Part shown: piece by piece, positions 35,711 to 48,318 of the stretch | Position numbering within the stretch: position 1 is the first letter of the stretch | Layout of the letters: each line of letters begins with the position of its first letter | Assembly: GCA_029339505.1 (NCBI GenBank) | Contig: JAQISU010000036.1 | Coordinates: forward strand, 7,106,501-7,170,500 | DNA from: Unio delphinus | Taxonomy: Eukaryota > Mollusca > Bivalvia > Unionida > Unionidae | DNA: 64,000 nucleotides | Direction: 5' to 3' | Position numbers and translations under genes: made by a program | Notes under the pieces: model-generated | The model's database searches: none | Told to the model about the DNA's origin: nothing | The model's input: the letters and a program-made list of their open reading frames with translations, nothing else

Positions 35711-36994
35711 TATCAACTATATTCAAATAATCCCATACTTTTACATGTCTTTTACTCCAATGGACACAACGAGTAGATATACCATTCAAATTCTTTTTGC
35801 GGCTTTGGCAAAGATTTCTTAGCATTCCTTTTTGTTACTACATACATTTTTTTTGCTCAATGTGAAATCGTTTTTTGTTCTCTTTTCAATGAGAGCTTTT
35901 CTCCTTTCAGCTGGGTGCTTGTATTGCCAACATGGAGTGCGCATATTCTGACTGAGGGCTACATCTGTTATCACATGCAAGAAATCTTTTGTCTTATAGT
36001 AATTAAATGTACTTTTCTGGATGTCTTCAGAACTTCAATTTCTTTGTTTGCAGCGTCTTTTGAGGGTGCTGATCCAAACTCTTCCATTCGAGATTACTGT
36101 AATTTTTATTCAGATCACAAATTTCTGTCAAATTTACGCGGAAGAAAATCTCATTTCCATACGTTTTTTTTAAAAAAATCCTTTATCTAAAATTGTCGTG
36201 TCTTGCTTTCTCTCAACCTCACAGGATGACACGTTTTGCAAGCATGCTTCTTCTATCCATTGTCATCAGTTTCCGTTACATGAAGATTCATAGGATGAAT
36301 TTAAAGCTTTGACCAATCAGATAGCTATGTACGAAAGTCGTGTGCTAATATATTTAACGAATAATTTACAAGGGTCGTTTCAGAATCGGACCGAACAGAC
36401 TGTGTTTAGAAAACCGTATCGGAGATAATATAAAAGATTAATAAATGGACTATATCAAGAAAATACTGAATTTCACTTTAAAACGGAGAAAAATCATGTC
36501 TGTAAATAACAATTCTGCATCATAACTTGAATGATGCTCTTAGTCCAAGTGAAGCAATCATTGTGAGTGTGACCTAGAAAATTCAAAACTAGCAAAAATG
36601 TGAAGCAGAACATAGGGTAAAACGTACTTCACATTTCGTAAACTCTTTTCTTATTTATATTATGACTCTGTATAAATCTCATATGGGACTAGATCTTATC
36701 CTGCTGAATCAGCATAATAGGAAAAAAAAAATAGCAGTTTGCCCAGATAATCTGGACCAGTTGCTGCGACTATATTTTTGCCAGTTGGGCTTGTTTCACA
36801 CAAACACCTCACCCCTGAATTGATGCCATTCTGTCAAATAGGTTTGAAACATCATTTAATTTCTTTTAGGAATTGTGACTAAATCTGATCCACACTGCTT
36901 CAATTAATGTTAATGCCAAAATGTGTCAAATTTCGCTAAATCCTGTAAAAGCTGTCTGAATTATTTTTATATTATTAATAATGGTTGCCATAGT
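35711..36994. other. Intergenic stretch, no gene seen
   Basis: AT-rich DNA; could include more decayed element sequence, but I cannot align it to a known gene. Confidence 0.4.
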
Positions 36995-37006
36995 CAATCA
37001 GCATCA

Positions 37007-37251
37007 GTGGGGCATCGAGCGGCTGAATGGTCTAAATCGCTCTCCGTTACGGATCACTGCCATCTCACCTCTGTCTGTGTGGGTTCGAGTCTCGGATTCA
37101 GCCAATGTGGCTATGTGAGAAAGCTCGTTAGAAGCTTCTCGTTTGTCGGTGGTTCTTTCTGAGGTTTTCCCAGGTGTTTCCTGCACCATTAATACTGGCC
37201 ACCATGTATAGCCTATCCTGTGCTCAAAAATGGCGTTAAACCCTACAACAT
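37007..37251 (+). mobile_element. tRNA-derived SINE with 12-bp target duplications
   Basis: A tRNA-like head with A-box-like TGGTCTAAATCGCTC and B box GGGTTCGAGTC is about 95 nt long, which suits a tRNA with a long variable arm (Leu or Ser type). A body follows with TTTTCCCAGGTGTTTCCTGC. The element is bracketed by CAATCAGCATCA at 36995-37006 and 37252-37263, a perfect direct repeat. Confidence 0.85.
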
Positions 37252-37565
37252 CAATCAGCATCAAATTTGCAAATTTGTTAGACTTTGATTTTAATATGAT
37301 TTTGTAAAGTTTAATCAACTTTTAATAATTAATACAAATTTTAAATGAAGATATTAAATTCTCTGAAGCTTTCTTATTACAAGCACATACTTCTCATGGA
37401 TATAGTTTCCCTCTGCAAAGGCCACTTGTATTATATGGCACTATCTCAGTGCAGAAGGTGTGGCTATATTTGCAACACACAACAGGTATATGGTTCAGAT
37501 GGACCATGTTATAGCAAAGGACAACCAAAGTTGGCCTGGGTATGTAAAGAGCTCAACCAAAACCT

Positions 37566-37935
37566 GTTGTAAGCTTCTTGAAGAACCCTAATACCACTAG
37601 AACTTGGTATAAGCTTCTTGAATAACTCCAATACTACTAGCAACTGTTTTAAGCTTCTTGAGGATCTCAAATAATACTAGCACCTGTTTTAAGCTTTTTA
37701 AAGAACTCCAATAATACTAGCACTTGGTACAAGGTTTTTGAAGTATCCCGATACCACTAGCATCTGTAGTAAGCTTCTTGAAGAATTCCAATACCAATAT
37801 CACCTGTTTTAAGTTTTCTGAAGAACTCCAATACCAATAGCAACTATTTTAAGCTTCTTGAAGTACACCAATACCGCTAGCACTTGGTACAAGCTTCTTG
37901 AAGAACTCAAACACAATTAGCACCTGTAATAGACG
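37566..37935. repeat. Tandem repeat of about 45 bp, eight copies
   Basis: Units like TAAGCTTCTTGAAGAACTCC plus AATACCACTAGCACCTGTTT repeat with moderate divergence. Confidence 0.9.
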
Positions 37936-39240
37936 CTTGAAGAACACAACAAGTGAATCTTGTGCTTCTGGCAATCCAAAATAACGGTATAAAAAAGTAA
38001 TGGGTTTTGTCTATTATGCAAATCAGATGTAAACAAGATCTATGCTTGTATGCTCTACAGCAGAAAAAAGAGACCATGCACTTGATAAGTCCAAATATAT
38101 GAATATAACAAAATTTAACCATATCATCTCCATGTTCAGATAGACATACACATAGCAACTAAATCCCAATTACAAATATCAAATTGTTTCTACAGTAACA
38201 ATGGAAAAAGGTTTTTAAAAAATAGTCTAAAAGTACAGATAAATTCTTAATAAAAGTATAAGTCATTTAAATGGTTTCAAACTTTAATCAGGTCATCCAT
38301 GAATGAACATAAATCGGATAATAAATGTAAAATATATTGATGAAACATTTCCTGCATAATCAAGCTGACATGATTTACACCCAGAAAGGTTCAAATTCGA
38401 GTGGTACATGCAAAATGTAACATAGAGAACACAATTGCAATATAGTTGAATTGTGTGAAAAATCTAATCAGAACATCCACATATAAATAGAAACATAAGT
38501 AACAAATTTCAATTTCCTGCATCAATCTATTTTTGCTTTATGATTTTATCAAGGTTTTCAGCAAACGTTTATAAATCTTTCGAAGTTATTTTGTTGTGTG
38601 AAAGCCTTATAACGTCATCTACAAGCAAACATTCTTATAAAAACTGCCACTGACCAATTGGTATCATTTTTGCATAATTAGTCTAACCACGTTTTTGATG
38701 AAAAAGTTCAATTAACAAAACGATTTAAAAACAGAAAATCATTAAAGTGGTGTGAAAATCTAATCAAGGCATCTATATGATAGGATTTAAATGGCTACCA
38801 AATGTCTGTGCCTAGTGACTTTTGTGTAATAAACTTCCATAGATTGGTGGACTTCTCAGCACACTGATGGAGGGATACACCGGACCAAATCAAGATGGCC
38901 CATATTCAAGCAGCAAAGTGGCTGAACAGAAAAATCCCTTACATTTCAAATTACAATTAATCTATATTCATTAAAAAACTTGAGTTTCTACTCTCTTACC
39001 AATGTGCTATTCATAATGTGATAAATACACTAACAAAAAGCACCCCACACCGAAACTATCTAGCTACAAGAATTGCACATGTACCCTTGTGATCCTACTA
39101 ACACAAATTCATAAAAGTAGTCTTAGATTATAAAAAGTAAACAGACCTCTGAGCTGCCATATGTTTGTTTAAGTATATGCCCCATTATTTAGAATAAATA
39201 CAGAAGTAATAAATATCCCAAAGAGTTTCAAAGGAATATA
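37936..39240. other. Intergenic stretch, no gene seen
   Basis: AT-rich with no repeat array or coding signal that I can support. Confidence 0.5.
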
Positions 39241-39244
39241 AATC

Positions 39245-39250
39245 TTTATT
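39245..39250 (-). terminator. Possible poly(A) signal of the glycerol-3-phosphate dehydrogenase gene
   Basis: TTTATT on the plus strand is AATAAA on the minus strand, in the context CAGAAATAAAGATT. It lies about 640 bp after the stop codon of the exon at 39886 and would give a 3' UTR of about 0.65 kb. Confidence 0.45.
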
Positions 39251-39885
39251 TCTGAGTAAATATATGTGTCCCCATAAGGTATAACAATAATAAATGTCCC
39301 CATAGCTCTAACGGTAATAAATGTATTCCTATAGCTATAATAGTGAACGGAAAACCTATAATTAATTTGATAGTAATAAAGTACAAAACATGTAAAAGTA
39401 AATAAAAATGGATTTTAACTTTGTTTAAAATGTACACTTCCATTCACGCTGATTAATAACTCCTTTGGAATATGTAATGCATACTGATTGAATTACCATC
39501 TGTAATACTTATGCAAAATATACAGAACAAATATTAAAAATATGAACAACAAGTATATTTTTAAAACATGCTTTACACTGAGATAATATTAATACATGTT
39601 CTAGGTTATTAATGACATTTACTAGCACGAGTGATTCTCCATTAAAATTGATCCTGAATGGCAAACACCAAAAATAAAAGCATTAGGTTCATCAGCTGAC
39701 CAAACAATTGTTAACTAAGAATAAACTGTCATGTATTAACAAATTATAAAACTTGGATATGATATAAATTCAATTCATCACATACAAATTATGACTGATA
39801 TGATTAGGGGGGCTGGGTTTAACTAAGAAAAATGAAACTTTTGTGTCAATTAGGGCAATTAAGCATACTTAACACAGACGATTAT

Positions 39886-40082
39886 TTACATGTGTTCAGG
39901 ATGGTTCTTCAGACACTCAATAAACTGCTCAGGCTTAAGTTCCCCATTGGAAATCCTGTGAATGGCTGTAAAAATGGGGAATCTGTCTTCCATCATCTTG
40001 CTCTTTAGCATGTAATTTACTTCATATGCTGTTGGAGGTCCTTGTAGTTTCTGGCCATTTAGCATTTCATTTTCCAACACTT
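39886..40082 (-). CDS. GPD1: Glycerol-3-phosphate dehydrogenase [NAD+], last coding exon
   Basis: The minus strand reads [20 protein letters not shown] at its start and ends with [12 protein letters not shown] before TAA (39886-39888). The [11 protein letters not shown] block and the NHPEHM terminus are hallmarks of cytosolic NAD-dependent glycerol-3-phosphate dehydrogenase, which interconverts dihydroxyacetone phosphate and glycerol 3-phosphate. The exon starts after acceptor CCATAG, with a pyrimidine-rich tract before it, and enters in phase 1. The longer frame to 40158 includes intron. No other exon of this enzyme was found up to the right edge, so the preceding intron is very long, or the other exons lie past the window, or this is an isolated duplicate. 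The gene is convergent with the mucin gene. Confidence 0.85.
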
Positions 40083-42540
40083 CTATGGAATACATGGAAT
40101 GAAATAAGAAGGAAACAATACAGATAGGCCTATAATTAGTGTTCAAAGAAAATAACATTCAATGATCTGACATCACTTGCTTGGTTCCATCATTGTTTGT
40201 GATGTCGGCTGTACTGAAAAACTGAAATTTCACATGGTGAGCGAGTACATGTTTTTCACTTTTAAAATCAACTAATAAGTACATAATGTGATCATGAAAG
40301 TATAAAGACGATACATGATTTACTGTATAAACTATATCTGTTTTTGTCTGTAAGCAAGTGCTTACATATACAACCCATCTTTAAAACTAATAATCTAACA
40401 AAGCTATATTCTTATATGTGGCATGAATGTATCAAGATCCTAATGAATTCCAAGTTATGATAAGATATATCAAATGGTTAAGGAGATATGATGTGTAAAT
40501 AACATTTTCAAACATGGGTAGATAACCCTAATAGTATTAATCTGACTGCCATGTTTGATGAGGTCAAAATTATAGTCCTGATTAAAATGCATAGGTTTCA
40601 TCAAGATATCTAAAGAGGTTCAGGAGATACAAACCGGAGAGCAGTGTGATGGAGACATGGACTAAAAAGTAGCAATCTGACAATATCTAATTTGATATGG
40701 GACAAACACAATCACTATTAAGAAATATTAATCGTTGATGACAGACTAACATGATACTGATTTGACTAATTGCTTAACAGGATACAAGATGTAGCCATGA
40801 TACAAAGAATCAGCATACCAAGTTTCACAAGGGCATTTCAATGGGTTCAGGAAATGTTAAGTAAACAAAAGGACAACAGATGGAGGCTAAAACTAAGACT
40901 CGGAATTAACATCTCGGAATCAAACTCTTCCCTTGTGCTAATTTTACGTAATCCCAGGACAGGATATCTTGGAAATTCTTGATTGTCCCTTTAAAAATCT
41001 GATCTGCTTGCAGAGTTTGCGCATTTCCTGTTAATTTCTGCACTTGACCCCTAAATAACTGTAATCAGAATGTCATCAATTTTCTTCATCTATAACTGTA
41101 CACAATAGCTGTAACTCACCATCAACATGCTAATGGAAAAAGTCCTAAATATCTACATACATATTTAATATAAATGACATGAATAAAATAAAGTACACTC
41201 AGATTTTGTAAGATATTCTTTAGTCCATTAGCATTTTAGTTACTAACCACCTCTGGCCAGAACCGTATCCATATTTATGTTTATCTGAATTTACACCATT
41301 ACATTTCATAGCATTATTAACCTTTGTTGATCCTGTATCCAGTTAGCTGCACACATTTCATGAAGGAATTGTTTTTAGACATTAAATCACAAACTAATGT
41401 ACAAAGCAACAACAGGCGACTAATTTGATTATTTGAACTTCCCATATTTGTTTAGCTGAAGTTGGCAAACTTAACTAATTGTCACATGCTCCAAAGTGAG
41501 TACCAATTTCTTAAACAGATCAATACAAAGTTTAATACTTGTTCTAAATCATTGGCATTTTGTATATCAAGTCATAGGTGAAAGAAACCGTTGCCATGCT
41601 ATTGTCTTGACAAATGATGAATATTCCAAAATCTTGTTTATTGAAGAATTCAATCTGACGGACTGTTATTATGGACTGCAATTAGTTAATCTGATAATGA
41701 ATAGCTGACACAGTGGTTTAGTCTTTGTTAACAACAGGTAGCTATGAAATTATATATAGAGATAATTCGGACTGCTGGTAAGACGATTCAAATCTTTGTC
41801 CCTGAAACATAGATAAAATTCCTTTTAAAGATTTAACATGATGTTGTTTTAGTATTTGTACGCTGTTGTCCCAATCAGCTTATAAGCTGGGAAAGAATAG
41901 TTCATCAGCACTTGCCCCAAACTCCCAGGCAATTAATGTTTTTCATCCATATTTTCAACCTCCAGCCATCACGCTTAAGTGAAATCTAATACAAAGGGAA
42001 ATGTTTCAGCAAAACGTTATTTCATGTGGACCTACAATTGTTTCTTACATTTTTCTACGGTGTCAAATTTAAAGTCGAAGGCAAAAGGTGAGAAGGTATC
42101 CCACCTTCGATCAAACTCTTGTTCTCATTGCTTACGTCTTATGAGTGAATAACCGAATTACAGCTAAACATATACAAAATTCTAAAAATACATAATGTTT
42201 GTTTGAATGACCCAAGCACAACTAAATATATTATAAAATCTAAGAATCTATAAAGCAGGTTAGCTACTGTAATTTATTTTTGGTAAAGTGTTTAACGCAA
42301 TGCCAAACTTAATATTGTCCAATATCTTTGAGGAAAACGCAATACCAAACTTAATATTGTCTCAACTCTTTGAGGATAATGCAATACCAAACTTAATATT
42401 GTCTACAATCTTTGAAAATAACGCAGTACCAAACTTAATATTGTCTAAACATCTTTGAGGATAATACTTAATTATCTGCGACTCAATATGGATTTAGTAA
42501 TGGCTATTCCAAAATAGACAATATGCGTTCTTCTGAAAAA
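40083..42540. other. Probable intron or intergenic DNA, no gene seen
   Basis: AT-rich. If the dehydrogenase gene continues to the right this is its last intron. Short imperfect repeats near 42290-42450 (ACCAAACTTAATATTGTC, four copies of about 55 bp) are the only structure noticed. Confidence 0.5.
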
Positions 42541-42549
42541 ACTTTTTGC

Positions 42550-43240
42550 ATTTTTTAGAAAATAATTTTTTTGCAGGTTTGTTGATGTTAAAAATGAATT
42601 TGATAATGTAAGGAGAGTTGGAATACATTGAACTCGATAGTCATGAAAGGGATGTATTTAATATTATATCAAATTATGTGTATGTTTCAAATAATGAATT
42701 ATCTGGGTAATTTTCTCATATGTAAAATGTGTAATCCAAGTGGGCTTTTTTACAATATTGTTCCCTTTGTTCCTAAATAACCTAGAATCTTGTTTATATT
42801 AGTAAATAGGTTACGGGCATGCGCTGTAGCTTCCAAGCATGCTGACTTTTCAAATATGTTGGCATACAACAAATTATCGATAGATTTGGTAGATATTGCG
42901 CTAACTGGAAACGTATGGTTAACACAGAGAAAATAAAACATATCGTATTTGGTTCAGAGAAGAAGTATTCAATGAGTATAAAGTAAGCAGTGACAACATT
43001 AATTGTTTTAGCGAAATATATGTACTTAGGTCTTACATTCTCAAAATGCCTGAATAATCTAGTATCCATAGTTAATACAAGTATGCATTTGATTACCAAA
43101 TCTTGATTTGCCTATTGATTGTTAATTGAAATTATTCAACCAAAATATTGTACCGATTTTAATTTATGCTTTTTAAATTTGGATAATCTGTTATAAACAA
43201 CTCATCTTTATTTCCTCAGAAGTATATTGAATATAAAAAA
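42550..43240 (+). pseudogene. Decayed non-LTR retrotransposon reverse transcriptase
   Basis: Plus-strand fragments FVDVKNEFDNVRR (about 42577), GFFTILFPLFLNNLESCL (about 42745) and KYMYLGLTFSKCLNNLVSIV (about 43010) lie in the order of an RT palm and thumb, with many stops. Its end runs into the 64-bp array at 43240. Confidence 0.65.
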
Positions 43241-44235
43241 TGTACCCCTCTAAATATGGAATACGACGAGTTTGTTCCATTCCCTTTAATTAACACAAAA
43301 ATGTACGCCTCTATATGACGTACGACGAATTTGGTCCATTTCCCTTAATTGTCAACTTTAAAATGTACTCTTCATTATGTGGCATACGACGAGTTTGGTA
43401 CATTCCCATTAATTGTCAGCAATAAAATATTGCCCTTTATATATGGCATACGACGAAGTTGGTTTGTACCCCTTAATTGTCAACTTTAAATTGTTCCATT
43501 CCTTTTAATTGGCAACAATGAAATGTATCCCTCTATATATGGCATAAGAGGAATTTGGTCATTTCCCTTAATTGTCAACTTTAAAATGTAGCCCTCTATA
43601 TATGGCGGATGACGAGTTTGTTCCATTCCCTTTAATTAACACTAAAATGTACGCCTTTATATGGCATACGACGGCTTTGGTCCATTCGAATTAATTGCCA
43701 ACATTAAAATGAACTCCCCTATAAATGGCGTATGTCGAGTTTGTTCCATTTCCTTTAACACCAAAATGTACGCCACTATATGGCATACGACGACTTTGGT
43801 CCATTTCCATCAATTGTCAACTTTAAAATGTACCCCTCTATATATGGCATACGACGAAGTTGGTCCCAGCATCATAATTGTCAACTTTAAAACATACCCA
43901 TCTATTTATGGCATACGAAGAATTTGGTCCTTTCCATTTAATTGTCAACATTATAATGTACCCCTCTATATATGGCATACGAACAAGTTGGTCCGTTCCG
44001 CTTAATTGTCAACTGTAAAGCGTACCCCTCTATATATGTCATACGACGAGTTTGTTCCACTCCACTTAATTGTCAACATTAAAATGTACCCATCTACATA
44101 TCGCAAACGACGAGTTTGTTCCATTCTCCTTAATTGTCAACATTACAATGTACCCTTCTTTATACGGCATGCAACGAGTTCGTTCCATTCCCCTTAATTC
44201 TCAACATTAAAATGAACCCCCTCTATATATGGCAT
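43240..44235. repeat. Minisatellite of 64 bp, about 15 copies
   Basis: The unit TATATGGCATACGACGAGTT...CCCCTTAATTGTCAACATTAAAATGTACCC keeps a 64-bp spacing (TGGCAT at 43781, 43845, 43909 and 43973). It begins where the retrotransposon remnant ends. Frames across it are artefacts. Confidence 0.9.
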
Positions 44236-44429
44236 ACGTCGAGTGTAACGTAATCGAGCTGACACCCTTTGAGACTGGGCAGGATTTCAAGAAAAAACAA
44301 ACAGGTTCGTGAGTGACGATGAAAATGTATTCAACATTCACACTAATGAATTTGGAACATGAGAATAAGAAACACTATGGAACATATAATGAATGTAAAA
44401 CAAAGAGGTAATCATATTTGACTACTATA

Positions 44430-44825
44430 TCAGACTCATGTAGTCAAATACTTGTTACAAACTTCATGTAGTCAGACACTACTGTTATTACAAAATTCAT
44501 GTAGTCAAACAGTACTGTGATTGCAAAATTCATGTAGCCAAACACTACTGTTATTACAAAATTCATGTAGTCAAACACTACTGTTATCACAAAATATATG
44601 TAGTCAAACACTAATATCATTACAAAGTTCACGTAGTCAAACACTACTGTTATTACAAACTTCATGTAGTTAAACACTACTGTTATCACAAAATGTATGT
44701 AGTCAAACACTAATGTCAAGTTCACATAGTCAAACACTACTGTTATCATAAAATTCATGTAGTGAAACACTACTGTTACTACAAAGTTCATGTAGTCAAA
44801 CACTACTGTTATCACAACGTCGATA
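44430..44825. repeat. Tandem repeat of 33 bp, about 12 copies
   Basis: Units like CAAACACTACTGTTATCACA plus AAATTCATGTAGT. The minus-strand Phe/Val-rich frame comes from the unit length being a multiple of three. Confidence 0.9.
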
Positions 44826-45450
44826 TCACCACATGTGTATATCCTTGTTGACTTGGCCTGCTTTCCGGCACGGTCACTCTACCTTCCAGTCTTGTACCTA
44901 CACGTTGGCACTGAACTGGTGGTTTAACCTTGTAATGGTGCACCAGACATCCTCATATTCAACCGCTCATCCGGCTATTCATACCCAGTATACTGAATAT
45001 GGAAAAGAAACAACTTTCCGAAAAGTCTGCTTTAATTGTAACTACTTTAAAATATACGACGGTTACAAATTCGCTAATATAACCCGCCTGAAATATGACG
45101 TAGTTATAGTATGCAGTTAAAATAAAAATATACTAAGACATTAATACATACAGAGTATGGATTCAACATTAGTCATAGTAGCGACGAGATAAAATTATCA
45201 TCTCGCTTTCAAATTGTATAGGTTATGCCTTTTTAATAAATCGAATAACAAGTACGATAAAACAACTCAACCACATAGTGCAACATTGAACGTGTTTTAC
45301 GAAACTGAATATTAGATGCAAGCAATGAAGAGTTGATTTAAAAAAAAAAAAACAACTCATCCAACTCTTTGGCTCAAACTAAGTGAAAAAGACACCTGCC
45401 CAGATAGAGCCTCTCTCTAGTGGCTGTGACCTACAAGATTTCTGCACGAT

Positions 45451-45544
<94 letters not shown>

Positions 45545-45549
<5 letters not shown>

Positions 45550-45815
45550 AAGTATAAAGTAAGCAATGACGACATTAATTGTTTTTAGCGAAATATATCT
45601 ACTTAGGTCTTACATTCTCAAAATGTCTGAATAATCTAGTATCCATAGTTAATAAAATTATGCATTTGCTTACAAAATCTTGATTTGTCTCTTGATTGTC
45701 AATTATTCAACCAAACCATTGTACCGATTTTAATTTATGCTTTTAAAATTTGGATTTGTATGAAATCTGGAAAAACAACTCATCTTTCTTTCCTCAGCAG
45801 TTTATTGAATATAAC
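45545..45815 (+). pseudogene. Second copy of the same retrotransposon 3' end
   Basis: About 270 bp nearly identical to 42965-43240 (shared TACTTAGGTCTTACATTCTC and following), again directly followed by the 64-bp array. It is preceded by a (TA)n tract. Confidence 0.75.
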
Positions 45816-46315
45816 AAATGTACCTCTCTTTATGGCATACGACGAATTTAGACCATTCCCCTTAATTGTCAAAATTAAAAATGTACCAATCTATATATGT
45901 CATACAAAGAGTTTGCTCCATTCCCCTTAATTGTCAAAATTAAAATGAACCCGTCTATATATGGCGTACGACCAGTTTGTTACATTCCCTTTAAGACAAA
46001 AATGGACGCGTCTGTATGGCATACGCCGAATGTGGTCCATTTCCCTTAAATGTCAACTTTAAAATGTACCCCTCTATATATGGCATACGACGAGTTTGGC
46101 ACATTCTCCTTAATTGTCAGCAATAAAATATTGCCCTCTAGATATGGCATACGACGAAGTTGGTCCGTACCCAATAATTGTGAACTTTAAAATTTACCTC
46201 CCTATATATTGCATACGACGAGTTTGTTCCATTTCCCTTAATTCTCAATATACAAATGTACGCCTCTATATATATGGCATACGACGGGTTTGTTCAGTTC
46301 CCCTTAAATAACATT
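45815..46315. repeat. Second array of the 64-bp minisatellite, about 8 copies
   Basis: Same unit as at 43240-44235 and in the same relation to the retrotransposon 3' end. Confidence 0.85.
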
Positions 46316-46869
46316 AAAAGTTGCATGATAAACTATTGAGTAAAATTGATTAGTAGTAAGGAAGAAAAATATTCTTATTGCATATATAGTCTGTCTTATA
46401 CAAACATGTTGGTGATAATTCTTAGGACAATAAATGCTTTCTTTAAGTCTATTCTATATTAGATGATGATGTGTTGAGCTATATATCAGACAAATGGTTA
46501 ACAAATTTAATGGAACAACGAAAAAAATCATCTATATATACAAGCTTTCTCAATTAAAACAATATAAAATGTAACCTAGTTTTGATTTAGAAACAAAATC
46601 TATTTGTTATTACCTCCAAACATATCTGAAAGATTAATTAATTTTAGAACTGCAAATCTTTAATTTCCCGCTGAATCTGGATGGTGAGCTAATGTTCCCT
46701 ATAACGAAAGAGATTACACACTTTGTTAGTCTCAAACAATAGAAAGACACTGCACACATTTTCAGTCTCAAGGAATATGGGACGAATATCATTATCTTTT
46801 GTCAATAAAGTTCTTATTTTCACGACGAGAAACAAAAATGTATAGCTCATTCATACTCTTCTAGGACTA

Positions 46870-47435
46870 ATGTTTAGGAATATAATCAATTAATGAAATC
46901 AGGCAACTTACAATTCTAAAAATAGTTGCAGGTTTTTCGATTGTGTCTCTAATCGTTGTAAACCCTGATAATAATTATTTAATGACATCACACGCTATCA
47001 ATTTAAAGTTTTCTTCCTTATGCACCTCTAAGATTGCAATCTTTACAACCTGAGTGTAATAAAATCTTGTCCTGTTTTGTTTTGTCTTCATATAAAACAA
47101 CAATTTAATGTCAAATGTCATCTATAAGTTATTCAAGTTATTAACGTTACCAGGATATAAATCAATTAATAAAATCAGGCAACTTACGATTCTGAAAATA
47201 ATTGTAGGTTTTGCAATTGCGTCTAAAAGTTGTAAACCCGATAAAAATCATTTAATGTCATCAAGCGCTATAAATCTAATTTTTTTCTTCTTTATCCACG
47301 TCTAAGATTGCAGCCTTAACAACCTGAGTGTAATAAAATCTTGTCCCGTCGTGCTTTATTAAAATATAAAACAACAATTTTATGTCACATGTCACCTATA
47401 AGTTATCCGCGCATACCTTTACCAGGATATAAAGT
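46870..47435. repeat. Tandem duplication of about 272 bp
   Basis: AAATCAGGCAACTTAC...AACAACCTGAGTGTAATAAAATCTTGTCC...ACCAGGATATAAA occurs twice with moderate divergence (ACCAGGATATAAA at about 47149 and 47421). Confidence 0.8.
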
Positions 47436-47519
47436 TTAAGTAAGCATGATAAATTGTTGTGGTTTTGAACATTGTATCTCACTACTCATGATCTGTAGGA
47501 TTTGTCTTAACAGCTTGCC

Positions 47520-47690
47520 AATAAAGGCTCACTCCCAGTGATACGCTATCGTGCCAGTAAAGACTCACTCCCAGTGATACGCAATCGTGCCAGTAAAGGC
47601 TCACTCCCAGTGATACGCTATCGTGCCAGTAAAGACTCACTCCCAGTGATACGCTATCGTGCCAGTAAAGACTCACTCCCAGTTATAAGC
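47520..47690. repeat. Tandem repeat of 36 bp, about five copies
   Basis: The unit CGTGCCAGTAAAGACTCACT plus CCCAGTGATACGCTAT is nearly identical between copies. Both strands stay open because the unit is 12 codons long. Confidence 0.9.
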
Positions 47691-47792
47691 TATCAAGACA
47701 ACACAAAAGGAGGTTGTCTTTTATACGATTTGCACCAAGCAAATGAATAAAATATTCAAGTATAACACAACACTAACATAGTATACATACAA

Positions 47793-48062
47793 TTACTTTA
47801 CACCGATTAAAGGATGGCTCAATAATTTATCCGACTGATACATAGGAAGGAATATATTAAGCAAACGTACAGCCATATAGGGAGTAGAGTTGGGATGGTA
47901 TTGACAATGGTTTAATTGGTAGACAATTCCCAGTATGGAGACGGTGTATTCCTGCCTGCGAGGCCAACCTGTCCTCTTCCCACATCCTTCACCATCCAGA
48001 ATAGATCCACTCCCAATGAAGAGATACTCGTCGGAGAATGGTCGCTCTAAACATTCTGTGAT
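47793..48062 (-). CDS. Candidate terminal exon, unidentified
   Basis: The minus strand after acceptor TTGTTTGTAG (48063-48064) is open for 89 codons to TAA at 47793-47795. The right half (about 47935-48062) is clearly richer in G+C than its surroundings and reads CLERPFSDEYLFIGSGSILD followed by GCGKRTGWPRRQEYTV. I do not recognise the family; a faint likeness to the Cys/Trp pattern of NTR/TIMP-type modules is only an idea. No upstream exon was identified. It could be an exon of the minus-strand gene to its left or right, or chance. Confidence 0.35.
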   Translation of the reverse strand: MTECLERPFSDEYLFIGSGSILDGEGCGKRTGWPRRQEYTVSILGIVYQLNHCQYHPNSTPYMAVRLLNIFLPMYQSDKLLSHPLIGVK

Positions 48063-48230
48063 CTACAAACAATAGCATGTTAAATATGCATAAAATCATA
48101 AACGTCTACCTTGCAATAGTAACATTCACGTACGCATACTAATGCGGGAGTAATATTACAACCCATCACGAAAGTGGATATACATTGTTAATCTCCGTAT
48201 GTGTCCATCTTTCTCATCTAGCTTATTCAG

Positions 48231-48315
<85 letters not shown>

Positions 48316-48318
<3 letters not shown>

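Noticed and set aside
43661..44197. Frames of 114 and 63 codons with a repeated YMAYDE-like motif
   Set aside because: Read from the 64-bp minisatellite; frame changes between units as the unit is not a multiple of three.
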